Below, piece by piece: positions 7,769 through 16,721 of a stretch of DNA of 64,000 nt (positions within the stretch are counted from its first letter, which is position 1; each line of letters begins with the position of its first letter). The stretch spans positions 1,991,156 to 2,055,155 of the forward strand of contig CP074573.1 of NCBI GenBank assembly GCA_018394295.1. Direction: 5' to 3'. The stretch comes from Mycoplasmatota bacterium (GTDB taxonomy: Bacteria > Bacillota_I > Bacilli_A > Haloplasmatales > Haloplasmataceae). Both the position numbers and the translations under genes were made by a program. The notes under the pieces were generated by a model, which had not been told where the DNA came from, did not search any database, and was given only the letters and a program-made list of their open reading frames with translations.

Positions 7769-8524
7769 TTAATCTCTAAAATAACTTGAGATAATAATTA
7801 ATAAACGTAATACTTCAATATATAACCATACTAATGATACTAATAATCCAAGTGATAAATACCATTCAGATCTTTTTGGAACACCATCTTTAACAGCTAG
7901 TTTACAATTATCAAAATCAATTAATAAACTAAACGATGCTAAAATAACCATTCCCAGTGTTAAAGCGATTAAAATACCAGGGTTTTGAACTTGTAGTAAT
8001 GGTATATTAAAAAAACTTAAAATAAAGTAGAAGAAATAAAAGATACAAACACCAAATAATGCGGTATAGAATATTTTTCTAAATCTAAAGCCTACTTTAA
8101 ATAGACCTGTTGAATAAGCAATTAATAAGAAAGCGAAAATCGCAAATGTGATTAAGACAGCATCAGCAACAATTCCTGGTAAAGCAGTATTAACAATTGC
8201 TGATACAGTTCCTAAAACTAATCCTTCGCTAATCGCATATAAAATTGTAAAGAATGGTGAAGCATTTCTTGAAACACCAGCAGCTATGACAGAAATAAAT
8301 CCAACAATCATACCACCAATCATCATTCCTGGTAAATAATCTGCGAATGTTGAAAGGTTAGTCCAAATGATGAGTGAGATTCCAAAAATAATTGAAAGTA
8401 AGATTCCAGTTTTTGTCGCGATTCCAGAAAAAGTCGCTGTCTCACCTGTTACATATGAATAATTATTAGTTTCAACTGTAGATTCTATTTTATTTAATAC
8501 TGGATTTTTTGATTTAAATTCCAT
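7769..8524 (-). CDS. Bax inhibitor-1/YccA-like membrane protein
   Basis: The 251-residue protein has about 40 soluble N-terminal residues followed by seven closely spaced hydrophobic segments, ending in a polar tail. It fits the BaxI_1 branch of the BI-1 family; the N-terminal SKNPVLNKI and the GVSRNASP loop are usual for it. Bacterial homologues such as BsYetJ are pH-gated calcium leak channels, but that activity is known only for a few members. A strong AGGAGG precedes the ATG. It lies 77 nt downstream of polC on the same strand and may be read from polC transcripts. Confidence 0.88.
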   Translation of the reverse strand: MEFKSKNPVLNKIESTVETNNYSYVTGETATFSGIATKTGILLSIIFGISLIIWTNLSTFADYLPGMMIGGMIVGFISVIAAGVSRNASPFFTILYAISEGLVLGTVSAIVNTALPGIVADAVLITFAIFAFLLIAYSTGLFKVGFRFRKIFYTALFGVCIFYFFYFILSFFNIPLLQVQNPGILIALTLGMVILASFSLLIDFDNCKLAVKDGVPKRSEWYLSLGLLVSLVWLYIEVLRLLIIISSYFRD

Positions 8525-8601
8525 TTTAACAACCTCCTGTTTTTATATTATTATTATAGCACTAACTATATTATACCTCAAGAACTTAATTTCTACATCT
8601 T

Positions 8602-11600
8602 TTATAATTCAAACAAACTAATTTGATTAGAATCATTTAACCCATCTAAACAACCTAAATCAGTCAATCGTTCAATTAAAGTTTTAGATAAACTAGTTCG
8701 ATTTGATAAGTCCTCTTTAGACATAAATGGCTTCTCTTTTCTAGCTTCAACAATCGATTTAGCAACATTTCCTCCTAAACTATCTACTGCTTGAAATGGG
8801 ATAATGAGTCCTAATTTGTCTTCAGTAATCACAAATTCAGAAGCTTCTGATTTTTCTAAGTCAACTTGTTTAAAGTAAAATCCACGTTCTGTCATCTCTA
8901 AACCTATTTCTAATATGGTGATCAATGATTTTTCTTTATCAGTTGCATCATATCCTTTATCATTAATTTCTTTAATTTTATGTCTAATCGCATCATTGCC
9001 CCTTACTAAAACATTCACATCAAATGTATCTGCACGTTTTGAAAAATACGCTGCATAATAATAGATAGGCATATTAACCTTAAACCAAGCGATACGAATT
9101 GCCATTAAAACATACGCAGTTGCATGTGCTTTAGGGAACATGTATTTGATTTGCCCACATGACCAAACAAACCATTCTGGGACCTTTTTCTCACGCATAA
9201 TTTGACTGTATTTTTCCCATTTTTCTTTATTTTTACTTGCTTTTCCTTTTCGGACAAATTCCATAATATCAAATGCTTGTTTTGGTTCTAACCCATAGTA
9301 CATTAAATAAACCATGATGTCATCACGACAACCAATTAAAGATTTGAAGTCAATATGTCCAAATTCAGAGTATTTATGATTGACTAAGTCTTGCGCATTA
9401 TTCGCCCAAACATCAGTCCCATGAGATAATCCTGATATTTTAACCAGTTCCGCAAATGTCTTTGGTCTTGTTTCTTCTAACATTTTTCTGACAAAGAAGG
9501 TTCCAAACTCAGGAACACCATAACTACCTGTGTTAGATAATATTCTTTCTGGTTTTACACCAAGTGATTCTGTTGAACAGAATAACTGATACACTTTCTT
9601 ATCATCTATTGGAATATTTTGTGGTGCAATCCCTGTTAAATCTTCTAAATAACGTAACATCGTTGGGTCATCATGACCTAAAATATCTAATTTCAACAAA
9701 TTGTCATGAATTGAATGGAAATCAAAATGCGTGGTTCTAAATGCATTTTCGGTATTATCAGCAGGATATTGAATTGGTGTGATATCATAAATATCCATAT
9801 AATTAGGAACAACAATAATCCCACCAGGATGTTGACCGGTTGTTCTTTTAACTCCTTGACAAAATTGTGCAATTCGTCTTATTTCAGGTTCACGTTTTAA
9901 TTGGTTTCGTTTTTCAAAATAACCACGAACAAAACCAAAAGCTGTTTTTTCTGCGACTGTACCGATGGTTCCTGCTCTAAAGGCATAATCCATACCAAAC
10001 ACCTCTTGACAGTATTGATGAGCAATTGGCTGATATTCACCAGAAAAGTTCAAATCAATATCTGGTACTTTATCCCCTTCAAACCCTAAGAACGTTTCAA
10101 ACGGAATATCATGTCCATCTTTTTTTAGTGGTGTCTGACAATTTGGACATATGGCATCAGGTAAATCAAATCCTGAATCAACTTTATCAAGTATCTGTTG
10201 TAATTCTGTTTCATTTTCACGAATTGGATATATCTTTTTTTCTTCTTCATTCATTTTAAAACTACTAAATTGGCATTTAGGACATCGATAATGTGGTGAT
10301 AAAGGATTAACTTCAGTGATATCAAGTAAGGTAGCAACAAAACTTGATCCAACAGAACCCCGAGAACCAACTACATATCCATCATCTAATGATTTTTTAA
10401 CCAACATATGAGAAATATAATAAATAACCCCAAACCCATGTTTAATGATACTATTTAATTCTTTCTCCAAACGTATCTTGACATATTGTGGTAAGTTTTC
10501 TCCATATAAATCCTTGGCTTTATCAAAGCACTGTTTTTTTAATTCTTCATCAATACTTAAAATACCTTTATCTTTTAAGAAATCATCATTTGGGGTAAAC
10601 AATTTATCTTTAATAACCTGAATCTCTTCTATTTGACTGGCAATTTTTCGAGGATTATCAATAATTATTTCTTTCGCTAAGTCGGTAGGTAAAAAATTGA
10701 AATCGTTCATCATTTCTTCTGTTGTTCGAAAATGCATCGATGGTGTATCTTTTATAGCTGGATCTTTTAAGGGGTGTAATCCTCCCCCAGTTTGTGGAGT
10801 ATCGATATATATTTCTCGATATAATTTATCCTCTCTTGTTAAATGATGCACATCACCTGATGCGACAACTGGAATTTTTAGTTCATTACCACAACGAATG
10901 ATAGTTTTAAGTGTTTCTATAATGTAATTCATCGTTTTTTCATTTCCACTTTTATCTTCTAGATACGAATAAACTTCAGGTGGTTGTATTTCTAGATAAT
11001 CATAATATTGCGCTACTTTCTTTAATTCTTCATAACTTTTTTCAAATGCTATCTTAAAAACCTCACCATTACTACAAGAACTACCAATAAAAAGATTATC
11101 TCTATGTTCATTCAAAAAAGAACGAGTGACACGTGGTTCCCTATAGAAATGAACCGTATGTGCATCTGAAATAATTTTAAACATGTTTTTTAATCCCTCA
11201 TCGTTTTTCGCAAGGAGTGTTACATGTATAGGAATTTGATACTTATAAGCCTCATAATGTCCTACTATAGAATTAATTTCATTATGCATTTTAATTCCTT
11301 GCTTATCCATATCACGTAATAAATGGATAAATATTTCTGCGGTTGCTTTAGCATCATAAATAGCTCTATGATGTTGTGTTAAATCAACCCTAAAGAATTT
11401 ACTAAGTGCCTTTAAATTAAAGCGTTTGAGTTGATCACCAAAACGATTCCGTGCATATTCTAATGTATCAATGACAGGATTAGGACAACTTCCTAAACCA
11501 TATTTATCATAAGCATTCTCAATATGGGACATATCGAAATTGGCATTATGTGCTACTAAAATCGCATCTTCACAAAATGTTTTAAAATCTTGTAAAACAT

Positions 11601-13104
11601 CAGGAATTTCTCTAGCGATAACAAGATCTGCATCGGTAATATTGGTTAACTCAATGGTGATTGAACTTAATTTTCGGTGTGGATTACAAAATTCACTAAA
11701 TTTATCAATTTCTTGTCCGTTTTTAATTTTAACCGCGGATACTTCTATAATATCATCAAAATTAACTGAAAAACCAGTTGTCTCAATATCAAAGACAACA
11801 TAGGTTGCATCTTGTAATGAAACTTGTTTTTCATTCCAAGCAATTCTAGCCATATCTTCGACTAAATTTACTTCAACCCCATAAATCGGTTTAATATTTT
11901 TATTTTTAGTTGCTGAATATAACTCAGGTAAAGCATAAACACCATTATGGTCAGTTATGGCGATTGCTTCATGTTGATAGTGTAATGCTCTTTCAACATA
12001 TTGACTAATGGAGGTCACACTATCCATATTGGACATATTCGTATGAACGTGTAATTCAACACGTCGTTCATTATTATAACCTGGGTCTACAAGTTGTGTT
12101 TCTTGGAATTTATTATCAAGTACTTCTCCTGAATTACTAAATAAAATGACTTCTTTACGATATTCATCATATTTTGGATTTCCTTTTAATTTTACATAAT
12201 TCCCTTTTTTAAATACTGAATCATAAAATTCAATATGTTCCTCATTTTTCACAAAAGCTTTAACTGTGATCGAATCATTATAATCTGTAATCGCAAAATC
12301 AATCATATGAGTCCCTTTAGCGGTTTTTCTAGAATCACATTCAAATATATATCCTTCAATAATATATTCTACTTTAGCCACTTGTAAATCTTCTTGTGTT
12401 AAAGGAATATTAAGAATTGATTCACTTTCCCCCTTAATTGGGTAACCCACCACTTTATCATTATAAACCGTACTTCTTTTTTTACGATAAGGATACGGTT
12501 TATCAACAACTTTTTGGGTTTGAGTTTCTTCTTGATGTTCTTTTTTAATATCATTTAATTGTTGTTGAAACAAATAATCCTGTTCCTGTTTTCTTTTATT
12601 TATTTCTTCAATTGTACAATGTCCATTTTCATTTAATCGAACATCAAAGTTTACCTTTAATCCAATGGAAGCATACATTTTCTCAATCGGACCTTTAAAT
12701 TGAGATTCAAGTAATTGTTGTTCTGATTTGGTTTTAATATCTATATATAAATTTTTATCAACACATTTCACTTCATAATTATCAATTGCTTTAAAAGAGG
12801 TATCATAAATGCATAATAACCCTTGAACAACCGTAAAATAATCATAAATATCAACCTCTTCGGTATTTTCTAATTGAGCTGTGAAATAAACTTTATTTAC
12901 CCCTTTTATTTGTGTGAATCTTGTTATTAGTTGACGATAAAAGTGAAAACAAAGTTCTTTTTCTAATAAATGGGGCATAGAAAAATAAAAGTGATAAGTA
13001 CCCTCTTTTTTAGAAATTTCTAATTGTTTTAATTGACACCCATGAAATGCTTCTTCTTCAGTAAGATTTAGTTGTTCTAACAAAATACTTAATTTGTCTT
13101 TCAC
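8602..13104 (-). CDS. polC: DNA polymerase III alpha subunit, PolC type
   Basis: PolC is the replicative polymerase of low-GC Gram-positive bacteria. In order, the product has an N-terminal domain, an OB fold (about 235-330), a PHP domain opening with RVELHVHTNMS (about 350), an inserted DEDD proofreading exonuclease beginning YVVFDIETTGF (about 435) and ending with HRAIYDAKAT, a zinc-binding region with CPKC and CPNC pairs (940-990), and the catalytic PDIDLNFSGE (about 1014). At 1500 residues it is slightly longer than B. subtilis PolC. GTG 13104 is preferred because AAGGAT lies 9 nt upstream and the TATAAT at 13165-13160 would put transcription start near 13153; a TTG at 13149 would add 15 residues but has no ribosome site. 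Confidence 0.97.
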   Translation of the reverse strand: MKDKLSILLEQLNLTEEEAFHGCQLKQLEISKKEGTYHFYFSMPHLLEKELCFHFYRQLITRFTQIKGVNKVYFTAQLENTEEVDIYDYFTVVQGLLCIYDTSFKAIDNYEVKCVDKNLYIDIKTKSEQQLLESQFKGPIEKMYASIGLKVNFDVRLNENGHCTIEEINKRKQEQDYLFQQQLNDIKKEHQEETQTQKVVDKPYPYRKKRSTVYNDKVVGYPIKGESESILNIPLTQEDLQVAKVEYIIEGYIFECDSRKTAKGTHMIDFAITDYNDSITVKAFVKNEEHIEFYDSVFKKGNYVKLKGNPKYDEYRKEVILFSNSGEVLDNKFQETQLVDPGYNNERRVELHVHTNMSNMDSVTSISQYVERALHYQHEAIAITDHNGVYALPELYSATKNKNIKPIYGVEVNLVEDMARIAWNEKQVSLQDATYVVFDIETTGFSVNFDDIIEVSAVKIKNGQEIDKFSEFCNPHRKLSSITIELTNITDADLVIAREIPDVLQDFKTFCEDAILVAHNANFDMSHIENAYDKYGLGSCPNPVIDTLEYARNRFGDQLKRFNLKALSKFFRVDLTQHHRAIYDAKATAEIFIHLLRDMDKQGIKMHNEINSIVGHYEAYKYQIPIHVTLLAKNDEGLKNMFKIISDAHTVHFYREPRVTRSFLNEHRDNLFIGSSCSNGEVFKIAFEKSYEELKKVAQYYDYLEIQPPEVYSYLEDKSGNEKTMNYIIETLKTIIRCGNELKIPVVASGDVHHLTREDKLYREIYIDTPQTGGGLHPLKDPAIKDTPSMHFRTTEEMMNDFNFLPTDLAKEIIIDNPRKIASQIEEIQVIKDKLFTPNDDFLKDKGILSIDEELKKQCFDKAKDLYGENLPQYVKIRLEKELNSIIKHGFGVIYYISHMLVKKSLDDGYVVGSRGSVGSSFVATLLDITEVNPLSPHYRCPKCQFSSFKMNEEEKKIYPIRENETELQQILDKVDSGFDLPDAICPNCQTPLKKDGHDIPFETFLGFEGDKVPDIDLNFSGEYQPIAHQYCQEVFGMDYAFRAGTIGTVAEKTAFGFVRGYFEKRNQLKREPEIRRIAQFCQGVKRTTGQHPGGIIVVPNYMDIYDITPIQYPADNTENAFRTTHFDFHSIHDNLLKLDILGHDDPTMLRYLEDLTGIAPQNIPIDDKKVYQLFCSTESLGVKPERILSNTGSYGVPEFGTFFVRKMLEETRPKTFAELVKISGLSHGTDVWANNAQDLVNHKYSEFGHIDFKSLIGCRDDIMVYLMYYGLEPKQAFDIMEFVRKGKASKNKEKWEKYSQIMREKKVPEWFVWSCGQIKYMFPKAHATAYVLMAIRIAWFKVNMPIYYYAAYFSKRADTFDVNVLVRGNDAIRHKIKEINDKGYDATDKEKSLITILEIGLEMTERGFYFKQVDLEKSEASEFVITEDKLGLIIPFQAVDSLGGNVAKSIVEARKEKPFMSKEDLSNRTSLSKTLIERLTDLGCLDGLNDSNQISLFEL

Positions 13105-13193
13105 ATGTTTCACATCCTTAAAATATCCTACTTGTTCTTTTGTACTCAAATCAAAATTAATTATATCATAAATTCATCTTTTTTTTTCAACAT

Positions 13194-13221
13194 TTTACAA
13201 TAATGTAACTTGTGATATAAT
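13194..13221 (+). promoter_or_regulatory. SigA-type promoter with extended -10
   Basis: TTTACA (13194-13199), 16-nt spacer, TATAAT (13216-13221) preceded by TGA. The start of transcription would fall near 13228, giving a very short leader before AGGTGA and the ATG at 13241. Confidence 0.7.
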
Positions 13222-13240
13222 ATAAATGTGAGGTGAAACT

Positions 13241-13738
13241 ATGTTTCTTAGTCTATTTTTTAAAATTATCGCAATACTATTTTTTATCCTTTTTCTAATA
13301 AAACTGTTTAGTCCAAGATTTTTTCCATTTATTATTAAAGGATATGAAACAGTTATTAAATTTTGTAATTATACTTTTAAACTACTAATTAGAAGTTCTA
13401 TATATACCGTTAATTTATTATTCACTCGTACCGTATATATCATTGGTTTAGATCTTCTATTTGCCTTATTATTTAATATCTTATTAACCATTTATGTTTA
13501 TCCACATTATAATCTTAAAATTTGGTTCTCTTTATTTAAAACTAATTTAATTAATAGTTATGTCTTATCCTTTTTTGTATGTACCTATTTAATTGGATTA
13601 TATGAATATTTAAAGGTAAAGAAAAACATAAACATAAATATTTATAACTTTATTCAAAAGAAATTAAATAAAGCCTCTACTAAACAAGGCTCTTATACCT
13701 ACGATGATCAAACAAATAAGTATACTTACCATGATTAA
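13241..13738 (+). CDS. Uncharacterised membrane protein, 165 residues
   Basis: No family is recognised. The protein has a hydrophobic N-terminal segment (about 3-22), two further strong spans (about 68-90 and 103-125), and a polar C-terminal tail of 40 residues rich in Lys, Asn and Tyr that ends TYDDQTNKYTYHD. AGGTGA lies 5 nt before the ATG and a good promoter precedes it. The following 59-aa membrane protein begins 45 nt downstream and a strong terminator closes the pair, so they are likely one transcript. It is divergent from polC. Confidence 0.75.
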   Translation: MFLSLFFKIIAILFFILFLIKLFSPRFFPFIIKGYETVIKFCNYTFKLLIRSSIYTVNLLFTRTVYIIGLDLLFALLFNILLTIYVYPHYNLKIWFSLFKTNLINSYVLSFFVCTYLIGLYEYLKVKKNININIYNFIQKKLNKASTKQGSYTYDDQTNKYTYHD

Positions 13739-13783
13739 GAAATTAACCAAAAATCAATACTCGAAAAAGAAAGGAATAAATTT

Positions 13784-13963
13784 ATGAGTCAATTTTTATA
13801 CGTATTATTTGCGATTATCCCACTAGCAGTAATACTCCTTATAATTTATGTAATTATTCAAACATTACGTAAAAAAAATAAAGGAGATATTGACTATGGA
13901 AATTCTTCTTTAAATATTTTAGACAATGATACAACAGTAGATGATGAGCAAGAAGAAAAATAA
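13784..13963 (+). CDS. Small membrane protein with acidic tail, 59 residues
   Basis: A short frame from ATG 13784 to TAA 13963 has AAGGAA about 8 nt upstream. It encodes a single N-terminal membrane span (about residues 4-26), a basic stop-transfer patch RKKNK and an acidic tail ending VDDEQEEK. It is the last gene before the strong terminator at 13962-13996 and probably cotranscribed with the 165-aa membrane protein. No family recognised. Confidence 0.65.
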   Translation: MSQFLYVLFAIIPLAVILLIIYVIIQTLRKKNKGDIDYGNSSLNILDNDTTVDDEQEEK

Positions 13964-13996
13964 GACTGTAGGTTCATTTGGACCTACAGTCTTTTA
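13962..13996 (+). terminator. Strong terminator, target site of the following intron
   Basis: AAGACTGTAGGT (13962-13973) pairs perfectly with ACCTACAGTCTT (13982-13993), then TTTT. It overlaps the stop of the 59-aa gene. The group II intron begins two bases after the short T run, which is the insertion habit of group IIC introns. Confidence 0.9.
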
Positions 13997-13997
13997 C

Positions 13998-15861
13998 GTG
14001 TGCCAGGCATGTCTATTAACTAGGTGGTGAAAGTCCACTACACGGGAAGATGACTAAAGTGTTAGCCAAGTACAAGGGCGCCTATTGCGAAGTAGGGTCT
14101 GAAGGAAGTAGGAGGCAAAATTTTGGCTCGAGGAACACGAATCACATCAGGCGGGTATTATGGATGAGTTTGCTTAACAAAACAAAGTCCGTAGTCATCA
14201 AAGCAATAATACACGTAAATGTGGCGAGTATATGAAATGAAAGTGAATAGACTTACCCTGGGAGATCTCATGGACACGTCACGAGCGTGGTTGAAAAAGA
14301 TTTATCGTGAGAAGTCAGCAGAGCCATAGTAGGGTCCAAACCGAAGGGCGAAACAGTATGTTTAATTGTAAATGTAAATTATAAGACTATATGAACAGTA
14401 GAAAATCAGGATTACCTACCTAACTTCGATGGTATCGTAAGGAACCTAGGAGCCTTTAGGACAAACAGTATGGTCTTAACAATGAAAGGAGCAATTACTA
14501 ATGGAAAATCTTCTAGAATTAATCTTAAGTAACTGCAATTTAAATGAAGCCATCGCTAGAGTAGTGAAGAATAAAGGTGCTGCTGGAATTGATGGGATGA
14601 ATGTTGAACAAGGAAGATTACATTTTATGAAACATGGTGATGAAATTAAAAGAGCCATAAGAAATAGAAAGTATAAACCTAACCCCGTTAGGAGAGTAGA
14701 AATACCAAAACCTGATGGTGGGGTAAGACTACTAGGAATACCAACGGTTATAGATAGAATCATTCAACAAGCCATTAATCAAGTGCTATCACCAATTTTT
14801 GAGAAACAATTTAGTGACTCTAGTTTTGGATTTAGACCAAATCGAGGTTGTCATATGGCAATTGAGAGAAGTTTAATGTATTTAAATGATGGTTACAAAG
14901 TAATAGTTGATACGGATTTAGAGAAATTCTTTGATAAGGTTAACCATGATAAACTCATGCAAATATTATCTTTAACAATTAAAGATAGTGATTTAATGAG
15001 TTTGATAAGGAAATATCTAGTTAGTGGTATCATGATAAATGGAGTCGTAATAGATAGTGAGGAAGGAACACCACAAGGAGGACCATTAAGTCCATTATTA
15101 TCAAATATCATGCTTAATGAACTAGATAAAGAGTTAACTAAAAGAGGATTAAGATTTGTACGATATGCCGATGACTGTAATATATATGTAAAAAGTATAC
15201 GTGCAGGACAAAGAGTAATGGAGAGTATAACTAACTTTATTGAAAAGAAGTTAAAACTCAAAGTTAATCAGAGTAAAAGCAAAGTAGATTACTGTAATAA
15301 AGGAATCAAATTTTTAGGCTTTGGCTTTTACTACAATCCCAGGCACAGACAAGTTAGAATCAAAGTACATCCAAAATCAATTAAAAGAATAAAAGAAAAG
15401 ATTAAGAAATTAACATCTAGAAGATGGAGTATCAGTTTAGATTATCGGTTACTCAAAATAAAACAACTTATAACAGGTTGGGTTAATTATTATAAAGTAG
15501 CCGATATGAAATGGTTATTGATGAAATTAGATGAACAAATAAGATTTCGTGTAAGAATGTGTATCTGGAAAGCATGGAAAAAGATTGGGAAACGATTTAA
15601 ATCCCTAAGGAAACTAGGCGCAAGTCGTCAAAAGGCTTGGGAATACGCAAACAGTAGAAAAAGCTATGCGCGAATCGCACATAGCTTTATCTTAACAACT
15701 ACGATTACAAATAAAAGATTAGAACGTCGTGGTCTAATATCAATGACCGAATATTATTTATCTGTTAGATAACATATTGAACCGCCGTATACCGAACGGT
15801 ACGTACGGTGGTGTGAGAGGTCTGAAATGAATAGAAAACTATTTATTTCTTCCTACTCGAT
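13998..15861 (+). mobile_element. Complete group IIC intron
   Basis: The element begins with GTGTG (13998), matching the GUGYG start of group II introns, and ends ...CTACTCGAT at 15861. About 500 nt of ribozyme domains I-IV precede an intron-encoded reverse transcriptase. Domain V lies at about 15781-15812: arms ACCGCCGTA and TACGGTGGT pair, and the catalytic triad position reads CGC, the form used by class C rather than the AGC of other classes. Domain VI follows with arms GAAATGAATAG and CTATTTATTTC. The enzyme has no endonuclease domain and the insertion is directly behind a terminator stem, both class C traits. It looks intact and could be active. Ends are inferred from consensus, not from an empty site. 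Confidence 0.9.
14501..15772 (+). CDS. ltrA: Group II intron reverse transcriptase/maturase
   Basis: The 423-residue protein is encoded in domain IV of the intron. It shows GAAGIDGM and RRVEIPKPDGG in the N-terminal region, SFGFRPNRG, EGTPQGGPLSPLLSN, the catalytic RYADD near residue 222, LKLKVN, FLGFGF, and a C-terminal X (thumb) domain including GWVNYYK. It ends without a zinc-finger or HNH endonuclease domain, as in GsI-IIC and other class C enzymes of about 420 residues. It binds the intron RNA for splicing (maturase) and copies it during retrohoming. AAAGGAGC lies upstream of the ATG. All catalytic motifs are intact. Confidence 0.95.
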   Translation: MENLLELILSNCNLNEAIARVVKNKGAAGIDGMNVEQGRLHFMKHGDEIKRAIRNRKYKPNPVRRVEIPKPDGGVRLLGIPTVIDRIIQQAINQVLSPIFEKQFSDSSFGFRPNRGCHMAIERSLMYLNDGYKVIVDTDLEKFFDKVNHDKLMQILSLTIKDSDLMSLIRKYLVSGIMINGVVIDSEEGTPQGGPLSPLLSNIMLNELDKELTKRGLRFVRYADDCNIYVKSIRAGQRVMESITNFIEKKLKLKVNQSKSKVDYCNKGIKFLGFGFYYNPRHRQVRIKVHPKSIKRIKEKIKKLTSRRWSISLDYRLLKIKQLITGWVNYYKVADMKWLLMKLDEQIRFRVRMCIWKAWKKIGKRFKSLRKLGASRQKAWEYANSRKSYARIAHSFILTTTITNKRLERRGLISMTEYYLSVR

Positions 15862-15879
15862 TCAGCAGTTTGAAAACTT

Positions 15880-15906
15880 AAAAGTCATGTTATACACATG
15901 ACTTTT
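15880..15906. terminator. Terminator of ktrA
   Basis: AAAAGTCATGT pairs with ACATGACTTTT around a 5-nt loop. It lies a few nt beyond the ktrA stop on the minus strand and directly after the 3' end of the intron on the plus strand. Confidence 0.8.
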
Positions 15907-15910
15907 ACAT

Positions 15911-16573
15911 TTAAGATAACAAATATTTTTCAAATTTATCTATTGATTGATTACTACCAACAATAATAATCGTATCATTTGAATTTATCACTTCATCAGC
16001 ATCAGGTATAATAATGTTATCTTCTCTCTTTAATGCAACGATATTAATTCCAATTTTATTTCTTAAATCTAACTCTAATAAAGTTTTATTTACTATTTTC
16101 CCGGTTGCTTTTAATTCTACTAAACTATATTTTTTTGATAGTTCTAATGTTTCAGAAATAATGCGAGATGAAATTCTACGTGCAATTCTTTTTCCCATAT
16201 CCTGTTCTGGATGAATAATATCGGTTATACCGATTTTCTTCAAAACACGTTCATGATAATCATTTTGTGCCTTTACTGTAATTTCTGAGACATTTAATTC
16301 TTTTAATATTAAGGAAGTTAAGATACTTGCTTGTACATTATCTCCAATTGCGATGACGACATGATCAATATTCTTAACACCAATATTAATTAATGCTTCT
16401 TCATCCGTTGTATCACAAATAATCGCATGACTAGCAATATTAGATACTTCATTAACTCTTTCTTCATTTATATCGATGGCTAGAACTTCATTATCTAATC
16501 CAATTAATTCTTGTAATACACTTTTTCCAAATCGTCCTAGACCGATTACCGCAAATGTTTTTTTTCTTGCCAT
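15911..16573 (-). CDS. ktrA: KtrA/KtrC-type potassium transport regulatory subunit (RCK)
   Basis: The 220-residue protein has the RCK_N Rossmann domain (GLGRFGKSVLQEL with the GxGxxG nucleotide motif) and an RCK_C domain after residue about 140. VKAQNDYHERVLKKIG and IIHPEQDMGKRIA match Bacillus KtrA/KtrC closely. These cytoplasmic octameric rings bind ATP/ADP and c-di-AMP and gate the KtrB/KtrD membrane channel for K+ uptake. No KtrB gene is in the window, so the partner is encoded elsewhere, as for B. subtilis ktrC. The second ATG (16573) is taken as start because AAAGGATGG precedes it; the first ATG overlaps that site. Confidence 0.9.
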   Translation of the reverse strand: MARKKTFAVIGLGRFGKSVLQELIGLDNEVLAIDINEERVNEVSNIASHAIICDTTDEEALINIGVKNIDHVVIAIGDNVQASILTSLILKELNVSEITVKAQNDYHERVLKKIGITDIIHPEQDMGKRIARRISSRIISETLELSKKYSLVELKATGKIVNKTLLELDLRNKIGINIVALKREDNIIIPDADEVINSNDTIIIVGSNQSIDKFEKYLLS

Positions 16574-16721
16574 AATATCCATCCTTTCTGCTTATTATTA
16601 ATATCATATTACTTATTACTTGTTTTAGTCAAGCATTAATTTGTTTTTGAAACAAAATAGATGAATTAATCGCCTTAAAATCCACAATATAATTATGAAT
16701 TAAGTCACAGGAGGTTTTTAA

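Noticed and set aside
10026-10259. Plus-strand frames within polC
   Set aside because: Antisense shadows of the conserved catalytic and zinc-binding regions of PolC.
14050-14235. Short frame in the 5' part of the group II intron
   Set aside because: It lies in structured ribozyme domains upstream of the RT, has no ribosome site and no protein-like composition.
14893-15261. Minus-strand frame of 122 codons opposite the intron reverse transcriptase
   Set aside because: It mirrors the RT coding sequence, which has all catalytic motifs; no ribosome site.
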